A stretch of DNA of 64,000 bases from Haberlea rhodopensis (Eukaryota > Streptophyta > Magnoliopsida > Lamiales > Gesneriaceae): NCBI GenBank assembly GCA_907163345.1, contig CAJQUN010000437.1, positions 62,001-126,000 of the forward strand, written 5' to 3'. Made by a program: the position numbers and the translations under genes. Under the pieces are notes generated by a model. It was given only the letters and a program-made list of their open reading frames with translations, did no database searches and was not told where the DNA came from. This document shows positions 46,349 through 58,931 of the stretch, piece after piece. Position 1 is the stretch's first letter. The number at the start of each line of letters is the position of its first letter.

Positions 46349-48790
46349 GGCTACTTATGATTAAATTTTCTCTTAAATTGACGTTTATTTAAGGTTGCTA
46401 TGGCTTGCGCACTTTTAAAACTATCTCGGACAAGTCTGTCATGTATTTATTAAATTGTTTTTCAATTAATTCTTTTATAAACAAATATGATTAATTTCCA
46501 TATACACACAAAAGTGAAGCATCGTATTTTATAAAATTATTTGAGTAAAGAAAATGATCGATCAATAAACTATAAGACAACGAATTTGTGAAAGATAAAA
46601 TATTAATAATGGTTCTGTGTATATGAAAATTAGATGCATTTGGAACTCGAACTCTGATAAAAGCTTTATTTGATTTTATGTATTGGCCATTATATGATCT
46701 TAAGGCTTTTTTAGATATTAATAAGACGTTCTAATGACAGAACAACCAAAAGATGGTGTACCCAATAATCTTTTCATGTGCTCTTGGACGGAGGTACATT
46801 CATCTACCGTCTAAACATAACAAGCATATCTCATTGGAGCCTATATGGTGCAACCTCTTATGTCTACATTTAGTACCGTGATTCGTGATATCCTTGTATA
46901 ATAAAATAAAGTTATGTCTCTGCTAATAAATATAACCTAGTGGTAAGCATTCTATCAAATTTAGGGAATGTTAACATGACAGATTACAGCTCGAGGAATT
47001 ATTCTCCCATGAGCAATTCCCAATGTCTATAGCTAAGCAACAATAATTTTTGTTGATTAAGAAATTGTTCCCGATACTATTATATTTCAATTAATTTGTT
47101 AAATCAGAAAGCGTTATGTGACAAAATTCAAATATTACAAGAGAAGATATAACATCATATATAACAAAATCTTTGAAATAGTTAACACAATATATTTCTA
47201 ATTCTGATTAAACTACAAATTAACTTAATCAATAGGGGTTCGATCGACCCCTTCTACTTTTTAGGAGGTATTTTATACATAAATCAGGGTGTCTGGGCAG
47301 TAATATATATTATTCCTTGGAGAACGATCGGAATATAGCAATTAAGTTGTTATACTGTTTAGAATGTTTTGAGTTGTATTTTAATCAGTAAAAAGCACTC
47401 GATCCAAAGTAATTGAGTCAACATCGTGTGCTTGATTTGTGAGTTACAAGTTACTGGGAGTAATAATTATCCATACTAGAAAAGTGATTGAAATATGATT
47501 TTGAGCTAGTATATAGTTAAAAAAATTTTGAGTTGTACAACTATCATCAACTATAAATTTTGGTAAAACGACAAACGTTTGATCCTACATGAACATGGGG
47601 TTTGATAACAATAAGGTCATCATAAATTCCTTAATTTTGCAAATAATAATAATTTCACATGTTTGGAAAATGATCGAACCATGATGATTATGCTACTATA
47701 CAGTTCAAAAGATTTGAATTGTACCGTTGCCATCATATCTAGGTTTTTTTTAACAAAAAAACGATAAACGTTTGATCATATATGGTCATTAAGCTTGATA
47801 ACAATATAGTTAACATATATGTCCTTAATTTTGCAAATAATGATGAATAAAAATAAAAAAGAATCCGGAGTTGAGATGAAAGAGACATTAACCGGCCTTG
47901 ACTTGGAGCAAAAAAGAGGCAATTGGTCTATGAAGAATTTTGAAATAAAAGCTACACTTGAAAGTTGAAACCCTTTTTTCCTTAGTTTACATGAAATGGT
48001 GTTTCATGTGTTTGTCACAACTATCCAAGGTCGGCCAACAATAAATGAGACAACGTTGGTTGGCCTATGCTTCACAAACTCCATATTTGCTGGAATTCTT
48101 TAACTTTTTTTAAATACAATAATTAGTACTGAATATTTTTTTAAAGAGTGGAGAATATATATATATATATATATAGATATGATTAATTTAAAGAAATTTA
48201 TTTTGTATAGTTGCAATTAGAAAATATATAACATAAATATAAACTAATTTTTATGTATTGTTTATTTACAAATATAGATGAAATTATATATAATTTGTGA
48301 GTAACTTTAATTTAGATTAATAATTTTAAGAATTGAAATTAAAAGAGAATAATCACTGAAAGTGTTATTATTAATTTATACTAAAAAAAATAAAGATAAA
48401 ATGCATTTAAAGTGACCCCTATGAACATATCCCTTGCCATACATACACGAGGAAAGGTCCTTTAATCGAAAGTAGTTTAGGCCTTTTAAAAGCACGTGTA
48501 CCAACTTGAGCTCGAATTGGATTTTCTTTTTTATTGAAAGCAACTTGGACCCATTGAACTTCATTCTTTGTGATATATTCCTTGGCATCCTTGCCATGCA
48601 AATACAAATATAGTATAACAATTTCAAGTATGTAAAGAATTTACTTGCTAAACAAAAAAAATAAGGGTCACTTGTACCATACATATATTTGTATTACTAG
48701 GGAATATAGTATAGAGCGAACTACAAGATTTCATTTCTTTTACTTGAGGACAAGTTGTCAATCCGTGACGACGAGCCCAATTCATAACCC
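46349..48790. other. Upstream region of the GRAS gene, AT-rich
   Basis: The first several hundred bases are the likely promoter of the GRAS gene (- strand). 47480-47860 has two loosely repeated blocks (aaacgataaacgtttgatc / aaaacgacaaacgtttgatc). 48415-48610 holds a - strand frame of about 60 codons (ITKNEVQWVQVAFNKKENPI) that looks protein-like but that I cannot assign; it may be an exon remnant. Confidence 0.45.
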
Positions 48791-48807
48791 AGCTTCATTT
48801 CAACTAT

Positions 48808-50457
48808 ACAACAACAACTAATCTTTTAATCCCAATGAATTATGGTAGGCTACATGAACAATAGAGAGAAACTTTTGGATAAGTGAACCTAGGTATCAAA
48901 ACTTGCTGCTCATCGATACCTCTTGACCATCGAGTGCTACAACACCGGAATCCCGAAAGGTACGACCACTAAATTTATACTCCATATATTCCGTTTTAGA
49001 CCTACTTAATCTAAAACCCTTTGATTCCAACGTCTCTCTCCATAACTATAATTTGCCATTTACCCCTGTCATTGTCTCGTCGATTAACACAACATCGTCA
49101 GCAAAAAGGTTGTTCCAAGGTAATTCAATCTGTATGTCTTTGGTTATCTTATCCATCACTAGGGCGAACAGAAAAGGACTCAACGCAGACCCTTGATGAA
49201 ATCCAATAGTGATCGAGAACTCACTTGTCACTCCACTACACGGTCTCACATTAGATGCTACTTCGTTGTACATGTCATTGATTATATTCATATACTTGAT
49301 GTGGAATTTTTTCTTCATCAAAGCCCATCATAATATCTCAATTGGTACTTTATCGTAGGCATTCTCCAAGTCTATAAAGATCATATGCAGATCTTTACTC
49401 CTCTCACGATAGCGCTCGACAAGCTGACAAAGTAAATGGATAGCTTCCGTAGTTGACCGTCCTGGCATGAACATCCAAATTGGTTATCCGATATCTTAAC
49501 CTCCATTCTTAAACGACATTCAATTATCATCTCCCAAAGCTTCATTGTGTGACACATGAGTTTTGTACCACGATAGTTGGTGCAACTCTGAATATCACCC
49601 TTGTTCTTATAGATAGGGATGATAGTACTATTTTTTCATTCATTTGGAATTTTGTTACTCCTCCAAATCTTATTAAATATACCTGTTAGCCACTTTATCC
49701 CCGTCGGTCCTAAACATCTCCATACTTCAATAGGGATTCCATCATGACCAACTGCTCTTCGTGCTTTCATTTTGTTCAAAGCTTCTTTAACCTCAGATTC
49801 TCTAATTATGCGAGTAAAATCACGGTTTACATCATGTTGATGGATGTTAAGACCACCTAAATATTGGCTAAAACCACCGTTGAACAAGCTATTAAAATAA
49901 TTCTTCCATCTTGTTTTGATGTCTTTATCTCTAACCAAGACTTTATGGTTCTCATCTTTTATGCATTTCACTGCACATCAAGAACTAAAAGTAGGTGTTG
50001 GGTAACTACATTCTCTCATGGAATTACCTTACAGTCCAAGCATTTAACTATATCTATCCTTCTAGCAAAAAAGAAATCTATTTGGGTTGCACTAAACCCA
50101 CTTCTAAAAGTAACTAAATGATATGATCTCTTCTTAAACCAAGTATTCGCTAGGACTAAGTCATATGATATGGCAAAATCCAAAAGTGAATTACCTGTGG
50201 CGTTTCTGTCCCCAATGCCATAGCCACCATGAACATCTCATAACCATTCTGATAAGAACCTACGTGCCCATTGAAATCCCCCCGATGAAGATTTTCTCAT
50301 TAAGGGGTATTTCTTGCACCATGTCGTCTAGATTTTCCCAAAATTTTTGTTTAATAGCCTCATCTAGACCAATTTCAGGTGCATATGACTAATGATATTA
50401 AAAATATCATTGTCTAAACTAGCTTAACTAATATTATCCTATCTTCATTCCTCCTAA
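48808..50457 (-). pseudogene. RTE LINE endonuclease 3' part and reverse transcriptase
   Basis: On the - strand: the endonuclease C-terminus (about 50240-50020, with LLDFAISYDLVLANTWFKKR), then a linker, RT from 49971 (KMKARRAVGHDGIPIEVWR) and the RT core at 49321-49046 (HQGSALSPFLFALVMDKIT, then the catalytic FADDVVLIDET near 49090). Frame changes between 49636 and 49321, and elsewhere, break it. The family's C-terminal region after the RT is largely absent: the frame runs into the 3' tail at about 48880. Confidence 0.85.
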
Positions 50458-52990
50458 TGTGATGTCCCCGAAATGATTAATTGCAATAAAGGCATTAATT
50501 ATGTTTATATGATTAATTATGTGGATAATTGATTTACGTGTTGAAATTAATCATCACGATGAAATGCTTAGTCACATGATAAGTATGACCCGGGGGGGGG
50601 GGGGGGGGGGTTACGTTTCAAGGTGCATGTTATGCATGATAGAAAATGAGGTGTTAACATGATTTAATTGTGTTGATTGTTAATTATGAGGAAAGTATGG
50701 ATTTAATGAAGTTGGTTGCATTTTTGTAAAATGCTTTTAAAATATCATGTTGGGGTATTTTATACATCATGTTAATTTATGGGTACAATTTAATTCCCAT
50801 ATACCCCACTATACCCTCTTTCCCCTCACTTTACCTTTTTCACTCTTAAATCCCCAAATTCATCCCAACCCTATCATTTCATCCCATTTTCGTCCAAGCC
50901 AAGGAGGAGGAGGAGAAATCCTTGCACACTCTCCATTTGTTGAAATCTTAGCAAGATTTGGAGTCTTCAAGAGGTATGGAACCCTTCCTAAAGTTTTTAT
51001 GAAGTTTGGATTTGAAATGGGATGATTTTGAAGTGATTTATATGGGTTTATTTTGTGTATGTGTTGTATGTTGTTGGGGTATGATTTTTTGAAGTGTTTA
51101 TGTGGGTTTTGGTGAGTTATGATGATGTTGGTGTTGTTGGAAAGTTTGGGTTTGTATGGTATGAGATTGAGCTTTGAAAATGCACAAAAATGGCGAGAAA
51201 TCGCGCACCAGCAGGTGGCGATCGATCGCCGATGGCCAGTAGCCATTTCACGTAGCAGGCGATCGATTGCCTAAAAGCGATCGATCGCCGCAAGGCAAAA
51301 GAGCGAGGCGATCGATCGCCTCAAGTAGCGATCGATCGCCACTGTGTAAAACATGGAAAATGATGATTTTTGTTGAATTTTTGGTATTTGGCTATTGTTT
51401 AGCTTCTAATATCGATTTGCATGGTTGTGTGGAACCATCCCAGGTGCCAACAACATCGAGAAGATAGAGTTCTTCAATTTCTCCACTTTTGGAATTAAGG
51501 TACGTAAGAAGCGTACGGGCATCGGACGGTAACACACTCCTAACTATGACTATGCATTGATTGCATAAGTATTTATGATGACTATGATGATGATTGTGAT
51601 AAGTAAGTTTATGATGATGATGTATATGATGATGATTGTGATAAGTAAGTTTATGATGATGATGTTTATGAAGATGATATGATAAGTAAGTTTATAATAA
51701 TGTTATACGATGTTTATAAAAGGGTAAGATGTCCATATGGTAAGATGTCATACAATGTTATTATGTGGTAAGATGCCACGGGGTAAGATGCCCATATGGT
51801 AAGAGGCCATACGATGTTATTATGTGGTAAGATGCCACGGGGTAAGATGCCCATATGGTAAGATGACATACAATGTTATTATGTGGTAAGATGCCACGGG
51901 GTAAGATGCCCATATGGTAAGATGCCATACAATGTTATTATGTGGTAAGATACCACGGGGTAAGATGCCCATATGGTAAGAGGCCATACGATGTTATTAT
52001 GTGGTAAGATGCCACGGGGTAAGATGCCCATATGGTAAGAGGTCATACGATGTTATTGTGTGGTAAGATGCCATGGGGTAAGATGCCCATATGCATGAAG
52101 GTAAATCAGGGTCAACAAAAAGAAGTTAACGAACAACCAGCAAGTTACTTAACCAAGACTTCGTACATTTACTGTTATATTTTGTTATGATGTTATAAGA
52201 TGATGATGTTATAAGATGATGAAGTTATAAGATGATGATACTATAAGATGATGATACTATAAGATGATGATGCTTATATGATGATGATGTTATGAGATGA
52301 TGATATTATAAGATGATGATGCTTATATGATGATGATGTTATGAGATGATGATATTATAAGATGATGATGCTTATATGATGATGATGTTATGAGATGATG
52401 ATATTATAAGATGATGATGCTTATATGATGCTGATGTTATAAGATGATGATATTTATAAGATGATAATGCTTATATGATGATGATGTTGTAAGATGATGA
52501 TATTTATAAGACGATGATTTTAATCATTCATGTCAAGAATTAATGATTATATGCATGACTATGAAACAGGGACAACCAAAGAGGGTTAATGCAATTAACC
52601 AAGAAGTATATGTTACCAATTATTTTTCATGCATTTATTTATATGCCATTGCCTTATGATGTTAAGTAACGATGTACATGCTCATGATGGGTTGTTCCTG
52701 TAGGTACACTTTTGGACCGAAGGGCTAAGGGTCGGGTTGAGGCAGTGAGCTAAAAGGAGCATGAAAGAAGATAGGACACATGACTTTTGGATAGTCTCTA
52801 CTCTAGGAGTAGTATAATTCTATCGCTTTAACATTCATTATTGAGAATGTAATTAGTTAAGTTTTGAAATTTCATTGTTGGCCTGAAATCTTATTAGCTC
52901 AAAACTACAACCGGGACCCCAAGACGTTATTAATGCATGTTTAGTCCATTATATGTGTTTAAGATGATGTTAAGGTAGGAAGACCCTACA
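50458..52990 (+). repeat. 5' LTR of the chromovirus
   Basis: Starts tgtgatgtccccg and ends gaccctaca. It contains a G19 tract (50592-50610), a CT-rich leader (about 50800-50900), a GATCGATC-type array (51217-51345, five cores, one mutated to gatcgattg), six to seven copies of a roughly 58-bp unit with gtggtaagatgccacggggt (51720-52095) and a gatgatgatgttataa-type array (52185-52515). Followed directly by cctaa, so on its own it looks like a solo LTR with a TSD. Confidence 0.92.
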
Positions 52991-53329
52991 CCTAACTTCA
53001 TACTCGAGTAGTTTATTTTCTACGATTACACATACCCCATTACTATTCTTATCCTTACATATGTACCAAAGTTTATAGCCACAAGGAGCTATAGTCCTGG
53101 CTTTCTCACATACCCATTTGGTCTCCTATATACTCATAATACTATTTTTTCTTATTCTCATAGTCTCTACTAACTCTGCTAATCTACCAGTAAGGGAACC
53201 TACATTCCAAGAGGCTAAACGAATCTGATGATCTTGGTTTCGAGCTATCTTCTTTACTCCCACTCGTCGAGGTGAGAGAACCCTTCCTCATTTGAAACCA
53301 CACACAGGCGTCGATGTGGCGCATTGGTT
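52991..53329 (-). repeat. 339-bp duplicate of the 3' LINE flank inside the chromovirus
   Basis: Matches 58932-59270 with two substitutions. On the - strand it encodes the LINE endonuclease N-terminus (RLASWNVGSLTGRLAELVET, QETKWVC). It lies where the primer site and gag should be. At 53330 the sequence changes abruptly to chromovirus protease. Confidence 0.95.
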
Positions 53330-56329
53330 TATGACGACCTCATTTATTTTGAGGGTAACGAACTGAGGACAGACTTGATTGTTCTGGGAATGTCAGACTT
53401 CGAATGCATTGTGGGCATCGATGTGCTGAACAAGTATCAGGCAGTTGTGGACTGCAGGCAGAGGACTGTCTGATTCAGATCTGATATGGGAGCCCAGTGG
53501 ACATTCTTTGGGGATGGTTCTCGTTCTAAGATCCCGTTGATATCTGCTGTCAAGATGGCTCAGTTGTTGGAATGAGGCCATACAGGATATCTCACATATG
53601 TCGTTGATGTTACGGAAAAGAAAGAAAAAGTAAAAGCTGAGGATGTACCCGTAGTGGCGGAGTTCCCTGATGTCTTTTCGGAGGAAATTCCCGGATTCCC
53701 ACCGACGAGAGAGGTCGAGTTTGGGATTAAGTTACTACCAGGGACGTCTACCATTTCTTGTGCCCCGTATAGGATGGCACCAGCGGAGCTAAGGGAGTTA
53801 AAGCTTCAGTTGCAAGAGCTCCTTGATAAGGGCTATATACGCCCTAGCGTATCGCCCTGGGATGCGCCAGTTCTGTTTGTTAAGAATAAAGATGGTTCGA
53901 TGCGGCTGCGCATCGATTACAGACAACTGAACAAAGCTACTGTAAAGAATAAGTATCCGCTTCCGAGGATTGATGATTTGTTTGATCAGCTGCAGGGTAC
54001 GAGGCTCTACAGTAAGATCGATCTGAGATCGGGGTATCATCAGATTCGAGTTCGAGAGGATGATGTACAGAAGACAGCTTTCAGGACTAGATATGGACAC
54101 TACGGATTCTTAGTCATGCCCTTTGGGGTGACGAATGCCCAGCTATTTTTGAGCCTGATGAACAGGGTGCTCCAACCATATTTGGATCAGTTCGTCATAG
54201 TTTTCATTGACGATATGCTTATTTACTCTCGAACTGAAGAGGAACACGTGAAGCACTTGAGAATAGTACTCCAGATCCTTAGGGATTGCCAGACCCCTGA
54301 CACAGCTGACTCAGAAAGCAGTGCCGTTCTATTGGTCCGAAGCTTGCGAGGAAAGCTTCCAAGGATTGAAGTGTCGTTGACTACGACACCTATATTGGTG
54401 ATTCCTTCTGAGAATAAGAGGTTTGCCTTGTACACGAATGCATCACTGCAGGGTTTGGGCTGCGTGTTGATGCAAGATAAGCATGTGGTGGCTTATGCAT
54501 CGAGGCAGTTAAAACCACATGAGGCTAGGTACCCAGTCCATGATTTGGAGCTGGCAGCCGTTATATTTGCCTTGAAAATTTGGAGGCATTACTTGCATGG
54601 TACGTCGTTTACCATCTACATGGACCATAAGAGCCTGGAGTTTTTGTTTACACAGGCTGAGATTAATATGCGACAAAGAAGATGGATGGACTTACTCAAA
54701 TATTTTGATTGTGAAATTAAATACCATCCAGGTGAAGCGAATTTGTTAGCAGACGCCTTAAGCAGGAGGGTGAAGAGTACTTCTGAGGATGTCATGAATT
54801 TATCAGCTATGATGACCTCTTGTTGCCATTTGGGCTATGAATTTGATGTGGACACGTCGCCGGTGCGAGTGTCGACCTTATTGGCTGAGCCGGACATATT
54901 TGAGGCTATTAGGAAAGCCCAGAGGTCAGATGATGAGGTTCAGAGGTGGTCGTTTTTAGTACTTCGAGGTCAGCCATCAAAGTTTAGAGTGGCTGAGGAT
55001 GATTCCTTAAGACTCGGCAACCGCTGGATGATCCCAAATACGCCGGAGTTGCGTAAAGGAATATCGGAACGGGCTCATAGTAGTCGGTTCAGTATCCACC
55101 CAGGAGGAAGTAAAATGTATAAGGACCTCAGTGGTCAGTTCTAGTGGAGACGCATGAAGCGCGATGTGATCGCTTTCGTTAAAAGATGTTTGATCTGCCA
55201 ACGGGTAAAGGCAGAAAGGCAGAGGCCTGGTGGCGAGCTGAAGAGCTTGAAGGTACCTAAGTGGAAGTGGAGGCATATCACTATGGACTTTGTGACCCAC
55301 TTGCCAAGGACGGCCTCTGGATTTGATGCGATCTGGGTGATCGTGGATAGGCTAACGAAGGTAGCTCACTTCATCCCCTACTGTATGACTTTCACGTATC
55401 TAAAGATGGCCCAATTATATGTGTGGGATGTGGTGAGGTTGCCTGAGGTTCCAGTCTCAATTGTGTCTGACAGAGACCCAAGGGTTACTCCACATTTCTG
55501 GGAGGGTCTTCGGACAGCTTTGGGCACAGATGTGAGACTGAGTACAACTTATCACCCTCAGTTAGATGGCCAGACAGAGCGTACCATTCAGACGCTCGAA
55601 GATATGTTGAGGGCATGTGTTTTGGAGTTCGATACTCCATGGCAGGATGCAGTGCCATTGGTGGAGTTCTCCTATAATAACAGCTATCAGGCGAGCATTC
55701 AAATGGCCCCTTTTGAAGCTCTTTACGGATGACGATGTAGGTCACCGCTGTATCGGGAGGACTTGACTAGTAAAGCGGTCGGAGGACCGGATATGATTAA
55801 GGAAATGGAAGAAAAGATTAAGTTGATACGCTAGAAGATGAAAGCGGCCCAGGATAGGCAAGCATCCTATGCCAATAAGGGACGACGACCGCTAGAATTC
55901 CGAGTAGGAGACAAGGTCTTCTTGAAAATCTCACCCTTCAGGGGTGTAGTTCGTTTTGGTAGGCGGGGAAAGTTATCCCCGAGGTATGTTGGGCCATATG
56001 AAGTATTGCAGCGTATCGGTATTTTGGCCTACCGTTTGGCTCTACCCCCGTCTTTATCTGGGATTCATGATGCTTTCCACGTTTCTATGCTACGGAAGTA
56101 TGAGACAGACCCGTCTTACGTTTTACAGCCTACTGAAGTGCAGTTGGACTCAGATGTATCCTGCGTTGAACGACCGGTCAGAATTATGGATCATGAGGAT
56201 CGCAGATTACGAAGCAAGATTATACCGATGGTCAAAGTTCAGTGGGATCGTCGGGGTGTCGAGGAGGCTACGTGGGAGACGGAGCGGCATATGGTACAGC
56301 ACTACCCGGAACTATTCTCTGGTATGTGA
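53330..56329 (+). pseudogene. pol: Chromovirus pol with chromodomain, degraded
   Basis: One frame throughout. Protease C-terminus (LIVLGMSDFECIVGIDVLNK, 53360-53440). RT (YRMAPAELRELK, DYRQLNKAT, catalytic FIDD at 54203-54214). RNase H (YTNASLQGLGCV), where the usual first catalytic Asp is Asn (54437-54439). Integrase with a CLICQRVK zinc-finger end, core motifs ITMDFVTHLP and TYHPQLDGQTERT. Chromodomain-like end (IPMVKVQWDRRGVEEATWE). Stops: TGA 53471, TGA 53573, TAG 55142, TGA 55730, TAG 55832. About 60 residues of the RT connection are deleted near 54280 (ILRD runs into the segment before RNase H), with a local frame excursion to about 54375. Confidence 0.92.
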
Positions 56330-56386
56330 TTTATGTAGTTTCATTTGGGGTAAGTGCATGCGATTTCGAGGACGAAATCTTATAAG

Positions 56387-58931
56387 TATGTCCCCGAAAT
56401 GATTAATTGCAATTAAGGCATTAATTATGTTTATATGATTAATTATGTGGATAATTGATTTACGTGTTGAAATTAATCATCACGATGAAATGCTTAGTCA
56501 CATGATAAGTATGACCCGGGGGGGGGGGGGGGGGGGGTTACGTTTCAAGGTGCATGTTATGCATGATAGAAAATGAGGTGTTAACATGATTTAATTGTGT
56601 TGATTGTTAATTATGAGGAAAGTATGGATTTAATGAAGTTGGTTGCATTTTTGTAAAATGCTTTTAAAATACCATGTTGGGGTATTTTATACATCATGTT
56701 AATTTTGGGTACAATTTAATTAACCCATATACCCCACTATACCCTCTTTCCCCTCACTTTACCCTTTTCACTCTTAAATCCCCAAATTCATCCCAACCAT
56801 ATCATTCCATCCCATTTTCGTCCAAGCAAAGGAGGAGGAGGAGAAATCCTTGCACACTCTCCATTTGTTGAAATCTTAGCAAGATTTGGAGTCTTCAAGA
56901 GGTATGGAACCCTTCCTAAAGTTTTTATGAAGTTTGGATTTGAAATGGGATGATTTTGAAGTGATTTATATGGGTTTATTTTGTGTATGTGTTGTATGTT
57001 GTTGGGGTATGATTTTTAAAGTGTTTATGTGGGTTTTGGTGAGTTATGATGATGTTGGTGTTGTTGGAAAGTTTGGGTTTGTATGGTATGAGATTGAGCT
57101 TTGAAAATGCACAAAAATGGCGAGAAATCGTGCACCAGCAGGTGGCGATCGATCGCCGATGGCCAGTAGCCATTTCACGTAGCAGGCGATCGATCGCCTA
57201 AAATTAAGCGATCGATCGCCGCAAGGCAAAAGAGCGATGCGATCGATCGCCACTGTGTAAAACATGGAAAATGATGATTTTTGTTGAATTTTTGGTATTT
57301 GGCTATTGTTTAGCTTCTAATATCGATTTGTATGGTTGTGTGGAACCATCCCATGTGCCAACAACATCGAGAAGATAGAGTTCTTCAATTTCTCCACTTT
57401 TGGAATTAAGGTACGTAAGAAGCGTACGGGCATCGGACGGTAACACACTCCTAACTATGACTATGCATTGATTGCATAAGTATTTATGATGACTATGATG
57501 ATGATTGTGATAAGTAAGTTTATGATGATGATGTTTATGATGATGATTGTGATAAGTAAGTTTATGATGATGATGTTTATGAAGATGATATGATAAGTAA
57601 GTTTATAATAATGTTATACGATGTTTATAAAAGGGTAAGATGTCCATATGGTAAGATGCCATACAATGTTATTATGTGGTAAGATGCCACGGGGTAAGAT
57701 GCCCATATGGTAAGAGGCCATACGATGTTATTATGTGGTAAGATGCCACGGGGTAAGATGCCCATATGGTAAGATGCCATACAATGTTATTATGTGGTAA
57801 GATGCCACGGGGTAAGATGCCCATATGGTAAGATGCCACGGGGTAAGATGCCCATATGGTAAGATGCCATACAATGTTATTATGTGGTAAGATACCACGG
57901 GGTAAGATGCTCATATGGTAAGAGGCCATACAATGTTATTATGTGGTAAGATGCCACGGGGTAAGATGCCCATATGGTAAGAGGCCATACGATGTTATTG
58001 TGTGGTAAGATGCCATGGGGTAAGATGCCCATATGCATGAAGGTAAATCAGGGTCAACAAAAAGAAGTTAACGAACAACCAGCAAGTTACTTAACCAAGA
58101 CTTCGTACATTTACTGTTATATTTTGTTATGATGATGTTATAAGATGATGATGTTATAAGATGATGAAGTTATAAAATGATGATACTATAAGATGATGAT
58201 ACTATAAGATGATGATGCTTATATGATGATGATGTTATGAGATGATGATATTATAAGATGATGATGCTTATATGATGATGATGTTATGAGATGATGATAT
58301 TATAAAATGATGATGCTTATATGATGATGATGTTATGAGATGATGATATTATAAGATGATGATGCTTATATGATGATGATGTTATAAGATGATGATATTT
58401 ATAAGATGATAATGCTTATATGATGATGATGTTGTAAGATGATGATATTTATAAGACGATGATTTTAATCATTCATGTCAAGAATTAATGATTATATGCA
58501 TGACTATGAAACAGGGACAACCAAAGAGGGTTAATGCAATTAACCAGGAAGTATATGTTACCAAATATTTTTCATGCATTTATTTATATGCCATTGCCTT
58601 ATGATGTTAACGATGTACATGCTCATGATGGGTTGTTCCTGTAGGTACACTTTTGGACCGAATGGCTAAGGGTCGGGTTGAGGCAGTGAGCTAAAAGGAG
58701 CATGAAAGAAGATATGACACAGGACTTTTGGATAGTCTCTACTCTAGGAGTAGTATAATTCTATCGCTTTAACATTCATTATTGAGAATGTAATTAGTTA
58801 AGTTTTGAAATTTCATTGTTGGCCTGAAATCTTGTTAGCTCAAAACTACAATCGGGACCCCAAGACGTTATTAATGCATGTTTAGTCCATTATATGTGTT
58901 TAAGATGATGTTAAGGTAGGAAGACCCTACA
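56387..58931 (+). repeat. 3' LTR of the chromovirus
   Basis: Nearly identical to 50458-52990; differences lie mainly in repeat copy number (G20 tract at 56518-56537, four GATCGATC cores at 57145-57255, one more 58-bp unit). Preceded by the cgaggacgaaat box typical of gypsy 3' ends, though the purine tract and first few LTR bases appear shortened. Confidence 0.92.

Larger units (their letters stand above)
50458..58931 (+). mobile_element. Ty3/gypsy chromovirus (Tekay/Del-like), gag deleted
   Basis: Flanked by perfect cctaa (50453-50457 and 58932-58936). Long LTRs of about 2.53 kb, pol in gypsy order (protease, RT, RNase H, integrase) and a C-terminal group II chromodomain indicate a chromovirus, Tekay/Del-like by LTR size (inference). 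Primer site, gag and the start of the protease are missing: after the 5' LTR the sequence is a copy of the downstream LINE flank (52991-53329). pol carries five in-frame stops and an RT deletion. LTRs are very similar, so insertion is recent. Confidence 0.92.

Noticed and set aside
51720..52520. Regularly spaced repeats reminiscent of a CRISPR array
   Set aside because: They are head-to-tail tandem units without unique spacers, inside a plant LTR, and recur in its partner LTR.
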